Below are positions 14,277 to 20,658 of a stretch of 20,658 bases of DNA, piece after piece. The DNA lies in assembly GCA_946221035.1 (NCBI GenBank), contig CAMIME010000042.1, positions 1 through 20,658 on the forward strand. The letters are read 5' to 3'. Source of the stretch: an uncultured Campylobacter sp. (GTDB lineage: Bacteria; Actinomycetota; Actinomycetes; Mycobacteriales; Mycobacteriaceae). Position numbers and translations under genes: made by a program. Positions within the stretch are counted from its first letter, which is position 1. Every line of letters begins with the position of its first letter. The notes under the pieces are model-generated. The model searched no databases. It saw only the letters and a program-made list of their open reading frames with translations, and was not told where the DNA came from.

Positions 14277-15431
14277 GTGATCCGTAACTTCAAGCGCACC
14301 GCCGCAATCGTCGGCGTCGTTGCAGCATCTTCCGCTTCCCTCGTTGCTTGCAGCAACTCCGACGACAACGCGGCTTCCACCGAGGTTGAGACCGCTACCG
14401 AGACCAACGTCTCCACCGAGACCGCCTCCGCCTCCGACTCCGCTGCCGCTGGCAAGGACTACGAGCTGACCGGTCAGACCGGCAACCTCGTTGCTGAGGG
14501 CGCTTCCTCCCAGCAGAACGCTATGGACTACTTCGGCGCACGCTACGCCGAGGAGGTTCCGGGTGCTTCCCTCGCTTACACCCCGTCCGGCTCCGGTGCA
14601 GGTATCAAGAACTTCATCGCCAACCAGGCTGTGTTCGCCGGCTCTGACTCCGCTCTGAAGGACGACGAGGTCCAGCAGGCCGCTGACCGCTGCGGCGGCA
14701 ACGAGGCTTGGCACCTGCCGTTCGTCATCGGCCCGGTTGCTATCGCCTACAACCTCGAGGGTGTGGACGACCTCAACCTGACCGTCGACAACATCGTCGA
14801 GATCTTCCAGGGCGAGATCACCACCTGGAACGACCCGAAGATCGCTGAGGCCAACCCGGGCGCAACCCTGCCGGACCAGCCGATCAACGTCTTCTACCGC
14901 TCCGACGAGTCCGGTACCTCCGACAACTTCCAGAAGTTCCTCGCTGCCGCTTCCGACGGTAAGTGGGAGTCCACCGGTAAGGCATTCCCGAACGCTGTGG
15001 GCACCGGCGCCAACGGCTCCTCCGGTGTTGCGCAGGAGGTCTCCGCGACCAACGGCGCCATCACCTACGTTGAGGCTGGCTTCGCTGACAAGAAGGCCAA
15101 CATCGACTTCGGCAACGGCCCGGTCGAGCTCACCGACGACACCGTCGGCACCGCCCTGGACAACATGGAGTTCAAGACCGAGGGCCACAACATGGTCGTC
15201 GACTCCGAGAAGCTGTTCAAGACCAACGCTGCCGGCGCTTACCCGCTGGTGCTGACCACCTACGAGATCGTCTGCTCCGCCGGCTACGACAAGCAGACCT
15301 CCGACATGGTCAAGGACTTCCTGAACATCGCTCTGGACTCCCAGGACTCCGAGCTGGCTGACGAGGGCTTCATCCCGGTCAAGGGTGCTCACGCTGAGCG
15401 CCTGCGCGAGGCCATCAACGCCATCCAGTAA
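14277..15431 (+). CDS. pstS: Phosphate ABC transporter substrate-binding lipoprotein PstS
   Basis: A 384-residue lipoprotein that captures phosphate outside the membrane and delivers it to PstCA. The GTG start at 14277 is set by SD GGAAAGG (14264-14270, 6 nt away). Residues 1-24 are a lipoprotein signal ending in lipobox LVAC with Cys25; a Ser/Thr/Glu-rich linker runs to ~60. Phosphate-binding loops are SGSGAG (~104-109) and the later RSDESGTSDNF; the GANGSSGVAQ segment is also typical. Codon use is strongly biased, as expected for an abundant protein. First gene of pstSCAB; two hairpins separate it from pstC, which may allow more PstS than channel subunits. Confidence 0.96.
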   Translation: MIRNFKRTAAIVGVVAASSASLVACSNSDDNAASTEVETATETNVSTETASASDSAAAGKDYELTGQTGNLVAEGASSQQNAMDYFGARYAEEVPGASLAYTPSGSGAGIKNFIANQAVFAGSDSALKDDEVQQAADRCGGNEAWHLPFVIGPVAIAYNLEGVDDLNLTVDNIVEIFQGEITTWNDPKIAEANPGATLPDQPINVFYRSDESGTSDNFQKFLAAASDGKWESTGKAFPNAVGTGANGSSGVAQEVSATNGAITYVEAGFADKKANIDFGNGPVELTDDTVGTALDNMEFKTEGHNMVVDSEKLFKTNAAGAYPLVLTTYEIVCSAGYDKQTSDMVKDFLNIALDSQDSELADEGFIPVKGAHAERLREAINAIQ

Positions 15432-15444
15432 CTCACTGACAGGT

Positions 15445-15521
15445 CTTCCACGGCGCGGTCGGCTGCGCGGTGGAAGGCGCCAGACCCCCCAAGTCGGACA
15501 TCTTCTGTGCTCGGGGGGTCT
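15445..15521 (+). terminator. Two hairpins between pstS and pstC, possible partial terminator or processing site
   Basis: Hairpin 1: CTTCCAC-GCGC (15445-15456) pairs with GCGC-GTGGAAG (15465-15476) around one G-G mismatch, 8-nt loop. Hairpin 2: AGACCCCCC (15482-15490) pairs with GGGGGGTCT (15513-15521), 22-nt loop. Neither is followed by a real T-run, so partial termination or 3' protection of pstS mRNA fits better than full termination. Confidence 0.65.
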
Positions 15522-15596
15522 CGTTGTGCGGAGACGCGGGTCAGCTGCCCAGTTCTTCGTTGCTTCACACCGTTTTCACGCAAAGGATTAGCGAAT

Positions 15597-16682
15597 ATGG
15601 CTGACAACCAATCGCCTAACACCGGACACGACGAGCGCGGCGCAGGCCCGGCGACTCGCACCGAGCCGGTTGTCCAAAACTCCACCGGGACCCCAGTGCT
15701 CGAAGATCAGGATTCGGCCACCACCGATACCACCACAACCGGCGGCGGCGCGGGCGTCAAGCGCCCGGGCGACCGTGTCTTCGAGGCGCTGTCCACCATC
15801 TCCGCGGCACTGATCACCGTGCTCGTGGCCGCCATCGGTATCTTCCTCCTCATCCAGGCGATTCCCCCGCTCGCGCGTAACGAAGGCGGCCTGCTCGGCT
15901 TCTTCACCTACGGCGGCAACTGGTCTACCTCCAACCTGGAGAACATGAAGTTCGGTATCCCGAACTACTTCTTCGCCACCATCGCGATCTCGCTCATCGC
16001 GCTTGTGATCGCGATGCCGATCGCACTTGGCGTGGCACTGTTCCTGTCTAACTACTGCCCGCAGAACCTGGTTCGCCCGCTGGGCACCATCGTGGACATG
16101 CTCGCGGCCGTGCCGTCGATCGTGTTCGGTCTGTGGGGTGCGCAGGTGCTCGGCCCGCTGCTGGGCAACTTCTACAAGTGGGTCAACAGCTGGGGCGGCG
16201 ACTTCTTCCTGTTCGCCACCTACCAGAACTCCCCGCCGTTCTCCACGGCCCGCAACATGATGACGGGTGGCATCGTGCTCGCCATCATGATCCTGCCGAT
16301 CATCGCCGCGACCGCGCGCGAGATCTTCGTGCAGACGCCTCCGGGCCAGATCGAGTCCGCTCTGGCGCTCGGCGCAACCCGCTGGGAGGTCATCCGCATG
16401 ACCGTGATCCCGTTCGGCATGTCCGGCTTCATCGCCGGTTCCATGCTGGGCCTCGGCCGCGCGCTCGGTGAGACCATGGCGCTCTACATGGCCGTGGCTC
16501 CGGCGAACGACTTCCGCGGCTCGCTTTTCGACGGCGGTACGACCTTCGCTACCGCTATCGCTAACGCGTCGGCTGAGTTCAACAACCCCGTCTCCGCCGG
16601 TGCGTACATCGCCGCGGGTCTGGTGCTGTTCCTGCTGACCTTCGTCGTCAACTCGATCGCCCGCGCGATCGTCAACAAGTAG
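15597..16682 (+). CDS. pstC: Phosphate ABC transporter permease PstC
   Basis: A 361-residue inner-membrane permease that forms the phosphate channel with PstA. The N-terminal ~60 residues are polar, low-complexity and probably disordered in the cytosol. The first membrane helix begins around ISAALITVLVAAIGIFLL, followed by about five more. The cytoplasmic coupling loop that docks on PstB is visible as ESALALGATRWEVIRMTVIP. AAAGGA (15582-15587) is the SD, 9 nt before ATG 15597; upstream in-frame starts overlap hairpin 2. It is separated from pstS by 165 bp and from pstA by 16 bp. Confidence 0.96.
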   Translation: MADNQSPNTGHDERGAGPATRTEPVVQNSTGTPVLEDQDSATTDTTTTGGGAGVKRPGDRVFEALSTISAALITVLVAAIGIFLLIQAIPPLARNEGGLLGFFTYGGNWSTSNLENMKFGIPNYFFATIAISLIALVIAMPIALGVALFLSNYCPQNLVRPLGTIVDMLAAVPSIVFGLWGAQVLGPLLGNFYKWVNSWGGDFFLFATYQNSPPFSTARNMMTGGIVLAIMILPIIAATAREIFVQTPPGQIESALALGATRWEVIRMTVIPFGMSGFIAGSMLGLGRALGETMALYMAVAPANDFRGSLFDGGTTFATAIANASAEFNNPVSAGAYIAAGLVLFLLTFVVNSIARAIVNK

Positions 16683-16698
16683 AGGGAGCTAGCAGACA

Positions 16699-17742
16699 AT
16701 GTCTACCGCAGTACCTTCGCACGGCAACAACGCTGGCAACGCTGGCAACAACGCTGGTAACGCAGCGCAGACCGCTGGTTCCACGGCTGTGACCACGGCA
16801 ACCGCTGAAGCCACTGAAACCGCTGAAACCAGCCAGACCCGCCCGTCGCGCGCTAGCGGCGAGAACCCGTTCACCGACATCTCGTCGAACCGCAAGTCCA
16901 CCAACTCGGTCATGGGTGCCCTGATGTGGCTGTGCATGATCCTGGCCCTCATCCCGCTGCTCTGGCTTCTGATCACCGTGATCAGCCGCGGTTTCCCCGC
17001 GATCGCTGACCCGGCGTGGTGGACCCAGGACATGGTGGGTGTGCGTGCGACCAAGGAGGGCGGCGGCGCCCTGCACGCCATCGCCGGCACGCTCATGCAG
17101 ACGCTCATCGCGTCCCTGTTCTCCATCCCGATCGGCGTCTTCACCGCGATCTACCTGGTGGAGTACTCCAACGGCAACCGCCTGGGCAAACTGACCACCT
17201 TCATGGTGGACATCCTCTCGGGTGTGCCGTCTATCGTCGCGGCCCTGTTCGTCTACGCCCTGTGGATCACCATCCTGGGCCAGCAGCGCTCCGGTTTTGC
17301 CGTGTCGCTGTCCCTGATCCTGCTGATGATCCCGGTCGTGGTCCGCAACACCGAGGAGATGCTCCGCGTGGTGCCCATGGATCTGCGTGAGGCCACCTAC
17401 GCGCTGGGTGTTCCGAAGTGGAAGACCATCGCCCGCATCGTGCTGCCGACCGCCCTGTCCGGCATCGTCACCGGCATCATGCTCGCCGTGGCACGTGTCA
17501 TGGGCGAGTCCGCTCCGGTGCTGATCCTCGTGGGCTCCACCCCGGCGGTGAACTGGTTCAACATGTTCAACCAGCCGCAGTCCTCGCTGCCTCTGTTCAT
17601 GCTCGATATGTGGAAGGCCGGCGCAACCGGCCCGGCCAATGAGCGACTCTGGGGCGCGGCACTGACGCTTGTCATCCTCGTCGTGACCCTGAACCTTCTG
17701 GCTCGCTTCATCGCAAGCAAGTTCTCGGTCAAGAAGAAATAA
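16699..17742 (+). CDS. pstA: Phosphate ABC transporter permease PstA
   Basis: A 347-residue membrane permease partnering PstC. The first ~65 residues form an unusual low-complexity tail of Asn-Ala-Gly repeats (GNNAGNAGNNAGN at ~9-21) and then Thr/Ala/Glu-rich sequence before the first helix (VMGALMWLCMILALIPLLWL). The coupling loop reads EATYALGVPKWKTIARIVLP, and the SGVPSIVAALF segment is typical of PstA. AGGGAG about 10 nt upstream serves as SD. The core is about the size of standard PstA; the extra length is the tail, encoded by near-tandem AACGCTGGC units (16728-16763). Confidence 0.95.
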   Translation: MSTAVPSHGNNAGNAGNNAGNAAQTAGSTAVTTATAEATETAETSQTRPSRASGENPFTDISSNRKSTNSVMGALMWLCMILALIPLLWLLITVISRGFPAIADPAWWTQDMVGVRATKEGGGALHAIAGTLMQTLIASLFSIPIGVFTAIYLVEYSNGNRLGKLTTFMVDILSGVPSIVAALFVYALWITILGQQRSGFAVSLSLILLMIPVVVRNTEEMLRVVPMDLREATYALGVPKWKTIARIVLPTALSGIVTGIMLAVARVMGESAPVLILVGSTPAVNWFNMFNQPQSSLPLFMLDMWKAGATGPANERLWGAALTLVILVVTLNLLARFIASKFSVKKK

Positions 17743-17779
17743 CCCCGCGTAACCCCATCACACTCAGGAGTACACCCAG

Positions 17780-18559
17780 ATGTCTTCCACCAAGCTTCTC
17801 CTCAACGACGTCAACATCTACTACGGCGATTTCCACGCTGTGCAGAACGTCAACATGGAAATCCCGGCTCAGGCCGTGACCGCATTCATCGGCCCGTCCG
17901 GCTGCGGTAAGTCCACCGTGCTTCGCACCCTGAACCGCATGCACGAGGTCATCCCCGGCGCATCCGTGAAGGGCGACATCCTGCTCGACGGCCACAACAT
18001 CTACGGCAAGGACGTGGACCCGGTGGCCGTGCGCAACACCATCGGCATGGTGTTCCAAAAGGCGAACCCGTTCCCGACGATGTCCATCTCCGAAAATGTT
18101 GTCGCTGGCCTGACCCTGCAGGGCGAGAAGGACAAGAAGAAGCTCGCCGAGATCACCGAGCAGTCTCTGCGCGGCGCAAACCTTTGGGACGAGGTCAAAG
18201 ACCGCCTGGACAAGCCGGGCGGCGGCCTCTCCGGTGGTCAGCAGCAGCGTCTGTGCATCGCTCGCGCGATCGCTGTGCGCCCCGAGGTCCTGCTCATGGA
18301 CGAGCCCTGCTCGGCCCTGGACCCGATCTCGACCCTGGCCGTTGAGGACCTGATCCACGAGCTGAAGGACGACTACACCATCGTCATCGTGACCCACAAC
18401 ATGCAGCAGGCTGCGCGTGTGTCCGACAAGACCGCCTTCTTCTCCCTCGAGGCCACCGGCAAGCCGGGCCACCTGGTGGAGTTCGCCGACACCACCACCA
18501 TCTTCGAGAACCCCTCGCAGAAGGAAACCGAGGACTACATCTCCGGCCGCTTCGGCTAA
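17780..18559 (+). CDS. pstB: Phosphate ABC transporter ATPase PstB
   Basis: A 259-residue cytosolic ATPase that powers PstCA. It carries Walker A GPSGCGKST (38-46), the Q-loop at VFQKANPFP (~91-99), the ABC signature LSGGQQQR (150-157), Walker B LLMDEP (171-176), D-loop SALDP and the switch His206 in VTHNMQQAARVSD, all intact. The NPFPTMSI segment is PstB-specific. AGGAGT (17766-17771) is the SD, 8 nt before ATG. It ends the pst operon and is followed by a strong terminator. It corresponds to phoT in the M. tuberculosis synteny. Confidence 0.97.
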   Translation: MSSTKLLLNDVNIYYGDFHAVQNVNMEIPAQAVTAFIGPSGCGKSTVLRTLNRMHEVIPGASVKGDILLDGHNIYGKDVDPVAVRNTIGMVFQKANPFPTMSISENVVAGLTLQGEKDKKKLAEITEQSLRGANLWDEVKDRLDKPGGGLSGGQQQRLCIARAIAVRPEVLLMDEPCSALDPISTLAVEDLIHELKDDYTIVIVTHNMQQAARVSDKTAFFSLEATGKPGHLVEFADTTTIFENPSQKETEDYISGRFG

Positions 18560-18569
18560 AGCTTTCACC

Positions 18570-18596
18570 GCTTATCGACGGCCTCCGGCGCCCACC
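18570..18596. repeat. Dispersed GTCGATAAGC repeat, copy C
   Basis: GCTTATCGACGGCC (18570-18583) continues into TCCGGCGCCCACCC. On the minus strand it aligns with copies A and D including the upstream G-rich flank. It sits between the pstB stop and the terminator and overlaps the left arm of the terminator stem. Confidence 0.65.
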
Positions 18597-18628
18597 CAGC
18601 ACCCCTGGGCGGGCGCCGTCCCCTTTTT
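18586..18628 (+). terminator. Terminator of the pst operon
   Basis: CGGCGCCC and CCCAG (18586-18599) pair with CTGGG and GGGCGCCG (18605-18618) around one A-C mismatch, 5-nt loop. TTTTT at 18624-18628 follows on the plus strand only, so it serves pstB rather than convergent phoU. Confidence 0.88.
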
Positions 18629-18646
18629 GGTTCCCGTTTTCAGGTC

Positions 18647-19405
18647 TTACCGGTCAGCCTTTCCCCGGGCTTCCCTCGAGGGCGCGCGGTAGCGCCTTTC
18701 AATCTCGGCGAAGCGCGCCTGCGGGTCGAAGTCTGGTTCCTCGCGGCTGCGGACGTAGTCCTCGGGCCGCAACCCGGTGACCTGGAACACGATCTGCCGG
18801 CCGACGGACACGCAGCGGTCGGCGTAGCGCTCGTAGTAGCGGGTGAGCAGCGCGAGGTCCACGGCCTGGCGCACGGGGTGGTCCCACTGCCTGTCGGTGA
18901 GCAGGGTGGAAAGGTACGCCTTGATCTCGTCGACCTCTTCGTCCAAGGTGTGTAGTTCGACGGCGGTGTCCGGGTCGGGGGCTTCGAGCAGGTCGCGGCT
19001 GATGTCGCCCATGTCGCGGACCATACGGGCCATTTCCGCAACGTAACCCTCAAGCTCCTCCGGGTAGACGCGATGGGGGTGGCGCTGGCGCGCGAGCAGC
19101 GCGATGTTGCGGGCCAGAGCCCCCATGCGGTGCAGATCCTCCACGATGTGGATCGACGTGAGCACGAGGCGCAAGTCGGAGGCGACCGGGTTCTGCAGGG
19201 CGAGGAGGCGCAGCCCCCGGTCCTCACACTTGAGGCGCAGGTCAGCCAGTGCGTCGGACTGGGTCAGTGCCGTTTCCGCGTCGTCGAGGGAGAGCTCCAC
19301 CAACGCGGTCGACGCGTGGGCCATGACGCCGACGGTGAGGTCGCAGAGCTCGAGCACGTCCCGGTTGAACGCGTCGAGGTGGTGCCTGTACGCCGCCCTT
19401 AACAT
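18647..19405 (-). CDS. phoU: Phosphate regulator PhoU (PhoY-like)
   Basis: A 252-residue protein made of two PhoU three-helix domains (~1-110 and ~115-215). PhoU links the Pst transporter to the phosphate two-component system and damps Pho gene expression when phosphate is plentiful. Visible motifs are ALQNPVASDLRLVLTSIHIV-like helix sequence (~75-95), LHRMGALARNIA, and the second-repeat equivalent TRYYERYADRCVSVG (~188-202). The tail after ~215 is charged. The upstream reading frame stays open, but ATG 19405 is the natural family start. No SD; TAACAT (19418-19413) ends 7 nt upstream. It lies opposite pstB and 10 bp after dus, so it is outside the pst operon, as with phoY2 in M. tuberculosis. 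Confidence 0.94.
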   Translation of the reverse strand: MLRAAYRHHLDAFNRDVLELCDLTVGVMAHASTALVELSLDDAETALTQSDALADLRLKCEDRGLRLLALQNPVASDLRLVLTSIHIVEDLHRMGALARNIALLARQRHPHRVYPEELEGYVAEMARMVRDMGDISRDLLEAPDPDTAVELHTLDEEVDEIKAYLSTLLTDRQWDHPVRQAVDLALLTRYYERYADRCVSVGRQIVFQVTGLRPEDYVRSREEPDFDPQARFAEIERRYRAPSREARGKADR

Positions 19406-19418
19406 GTCGGGGATGTTA
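19406..19418 (-). promoter_or_regulatory. Candidate phoU -10 box overlapping the dus stop codon
   Basis: TAACAT (19418-19413) fits TANNNT and its first three bases are the dus TAA stop. It lies 7 nt before the phoU ATG, with no SD, suggesting a leaderless phoU message in addition to any dus-phoU read-through. Confidence 0.45.
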
Positions 19419-20582
19419 CCCGCCGTTGTTTTCGATCTCCGCGCCTTCGGGCACGGTCTCGTCCTCCGGGTCGTCGAGCCAGCCCTCGGGCAACGCGATC
19501 TTGGAGGACGAGCCCTGGCGCCCGCGGGCGTCGTCGGCGTGCTGGGCGCACGCGTCGGAATCCGCGATGGTGCCCAATAACCCCTGCAGCTGGGTAAGCG
19601 AAGTGACCTGTGCGAGGGACTTTCGGAACTCGCCGCCGACGGGGAACCCGCGTAGGTACCAGCCGGTGTGTTTGCGAATGTCGCGGCACGCGTGGTCCTC
19701 ACCGTCGTGAAGCGCGAGAAGCTCCGCGTGACGGTAGATGATCCGCGCCACCTGGCCCAGGGTGGGCTCCGGGGGCACGTCCTCGCCCCTGAGGTACGCG
19801 CCGATTTGGGCGAACAGCCACGGCCTGCCCAGGCAACCCCTGCCCACCTCGACGCCGTGGCAGCCGGTGCGCTCGAGCATCGCCGCGGCGTCCTCGGCGG
19901 CGAAGATGTCGCCGTTGCCGATCACGGGCACGCCGCTGCCATCCATGTGCTCCACTAGGCGCGCGATCTCGTCCCAGTGCGCTTCACCCGAGTAGCGCTG
20001 GGCGCCCGTGCGCGCGTGCAGGGCGACTGCGGCGGCGCCTTCCTCCGCGGCGATGCGTCCGGAATCGAGGTGGGTGTGGTGCTCGTCGTCGATGCCAATG
20101 CGGAACTTCACCGTGATGGGCACCCCGGAACCCTCCGCCGCGCGCACCGCCGCAGCGACGATGTTGCGGTATAAGCCGCGTTTGTAGGGGATGGCGCAGC
20201 CGCCGCCCTTGCGCGTCACCTTGGGCACCGGGCAGCCGAAGTTCATGTCCACGTGGTCGGCGATATCCTCCTCCACGATCATGCGCACCGCGTCGTAGGT
20301 GAACTTCGGGTCCACCGTGTACAGCTGCATGCTCCGCGGGGTTTCCACATCCGCGAACGTGGTCATGTGCAGCGTCTTCTGATTGCGCGCCACCATCGCG
20401 CGCGCCGTGATCATCTCGCACACGTAGAGGCCGGATGCGGTGCCCGTGAGCTCTTGCTCGATCTCGCGGCACAGCACACGAAACGGCATGTTGGTCACGC
20501 CGGCCATCGGCGCAAGGATCACGGGCGAATCCAGCGCGATGCCGCCGATGGTCAGGGCGGGCTGTGATACGGGGGCGCTCAT
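19416..20582 (-). CDS. dus: tRNA-dihydrouridine synthase (DusB-like)
   Basis: A 388-residue FMN enzyme that reduces uridine to dihydrouridine in tRNA using NADPH. The N-terminal TIM-barrel has APMAGVTNMPFR (~26-37), the catalytic Cys in MNFGCPVPKVTRKGGG (~107-122), then VKFRIGIDD, the HARTGAQRYSG active-site loop, and phosphate-binding GNGDIF and GRGCLGRPW. The C-terminal helical domain binds tRNA and ends in an acidic tail. ATG 20582 was chosen as the closest start to the conserved domain; a TTG at 20621 in frame would add 13 unlikely residues. AACAAT about 8 nt upstream is only a weak -10. Equivalent to Rv0823c beside phoY2. Confidence 0.93.
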   Translation of the reverse strand: MSAPVSQPALTIGGIALDSPVILAPMAGVTNMPFRVLCREIEQELTGTASGLYVCEMITARAMVARNQKTLHMTTFADVETPRSMQLYTVDPKFTYDAVRMIVEEDIADHVDMNFGCPVPKVTRKGGGCAIPYKRGLYRNIVAAAVRAAEGSGVPITVKFRIGIDDEHHTHLDSGRIAAEEGAAAVALHARTGAQRYSGEAHWDEIARLVEHMDGSGVPVIGNGDIFAAEDAAAMLERTGCHGVEVGRGCLGRPWLFAQIGAYLRGEDVPPEPTLGQVARIIYRHAELLALHDGEDHACRDIRKHTGWYLRGFPVGGEFRKSLAQVTSLTQLQGLLGTIADSDACAQHADDARGRQGSSSKIALPEGWLDDPEDETVPEGAEIENNGG

Positions 20583-20658
20583 AGCGCCCCATTGTTCATG
20601 CAGGCAGTGCCGCAAGTCCAATCCTCTGGCTTCCTCCCCGCGCGCCCCTGCCCCGTCC

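Noticed and set aside
14256..15392. 378-codon minus-strand open frame opposite pstS
   Set aside because: Shadow created by the strong codon bias of pstS; Val/Gly/Leu-rich with no family resemblance.
19406..19702. Longer phoU open frame reaching back to 19702
   Set aside because: The added residues are Arg/Pro/Ser-rich shadow sequence inside dus; PhoU homology begins at ATG 19405.

Overview
The window looks like chromosome from a Corynebacterium or a close mycolic-acid actinobacterium. Four things point there: a mycothiol synthase (mshD), an LmeA-like DUF2993 lipoglycan-elongation protein, a DUF3073 protein, and a gene order that largely follows the M. tuberculosis Rv0803-Rv0823c block (purL, Rv0807, purF, purM, Rv0810c, Rv0811c, Rv0812, Rv0813c, lmeA, mshD, pst/phoT, phoY2, dus). 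Base composition is GC-rich. Many genes show a TANNNT -10 box only 6-9 nt before the start codon and no Shine-Dalgarno (SD) sequence, which is the leaderless pattern common in this group.

Layout. 1-1885 (minus strand, cut by the window edge): a secreted protein with a signal peptide, two lamin-tail domains, two Rib-like repeats and a collagen-like Gly-X-Y tract. 1886-2146: the divergent control region. 2147-5329 (+): purS-purQ-purL, followed by a terminator. 5381-6388 (-): double-hotdog acyl-CoA thioesterase. 6428-6805 (+): SCP-like protein. 6830-9363 (+): purF-purM, followed by a perfect 12-bp-stem terminator. 9420-9641 (-): DUF3073. 9770-10831 (-): ygfZ-like gene, divergent from 10854-11744 (+), an aminodeoxychorismate lyase-like gene. 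11751-12443 (-): nitrobindin-like protein. 12463-13179 (-): LmeA-like protein. 13215-14111 (+): mshD. 14277-18559 (+): pstS-pstC-pstA-pstB with a terminator. 18647-19405 (-): phoU, downstream of 19416-20582 (-), tRNA-dihydrouridine synthase.

Functionally there are two modules. One is de novo purine synthesis: PurF makes phosphoribosylamine, PurSQL forms FGAM and PurM closes the imidazole ring. The other is high-affinity phosphate uptake: PstSCAB with PhoU. Between them lie cofactor, thiol and envelope housekeeping genes.

Most of the window is conserved housekeeping sequence, with no CRISPR array, insertion sequence, tRNA or phage genes visible. The less ordinary signals are: (i) a dispersed word, GTCGATAAGC, in five exact copies, several sharing a longer G-rich flank, found both between and inside genes; (ii) the collagen/Rib/lamin-tail surface protein with exact 27-bp tandem repeats; (iii) a shared, symmetric -10 box driving two apparently leaderless divergent genes; (iv) Pho-box-like 11-bp phased repeats before pstS.
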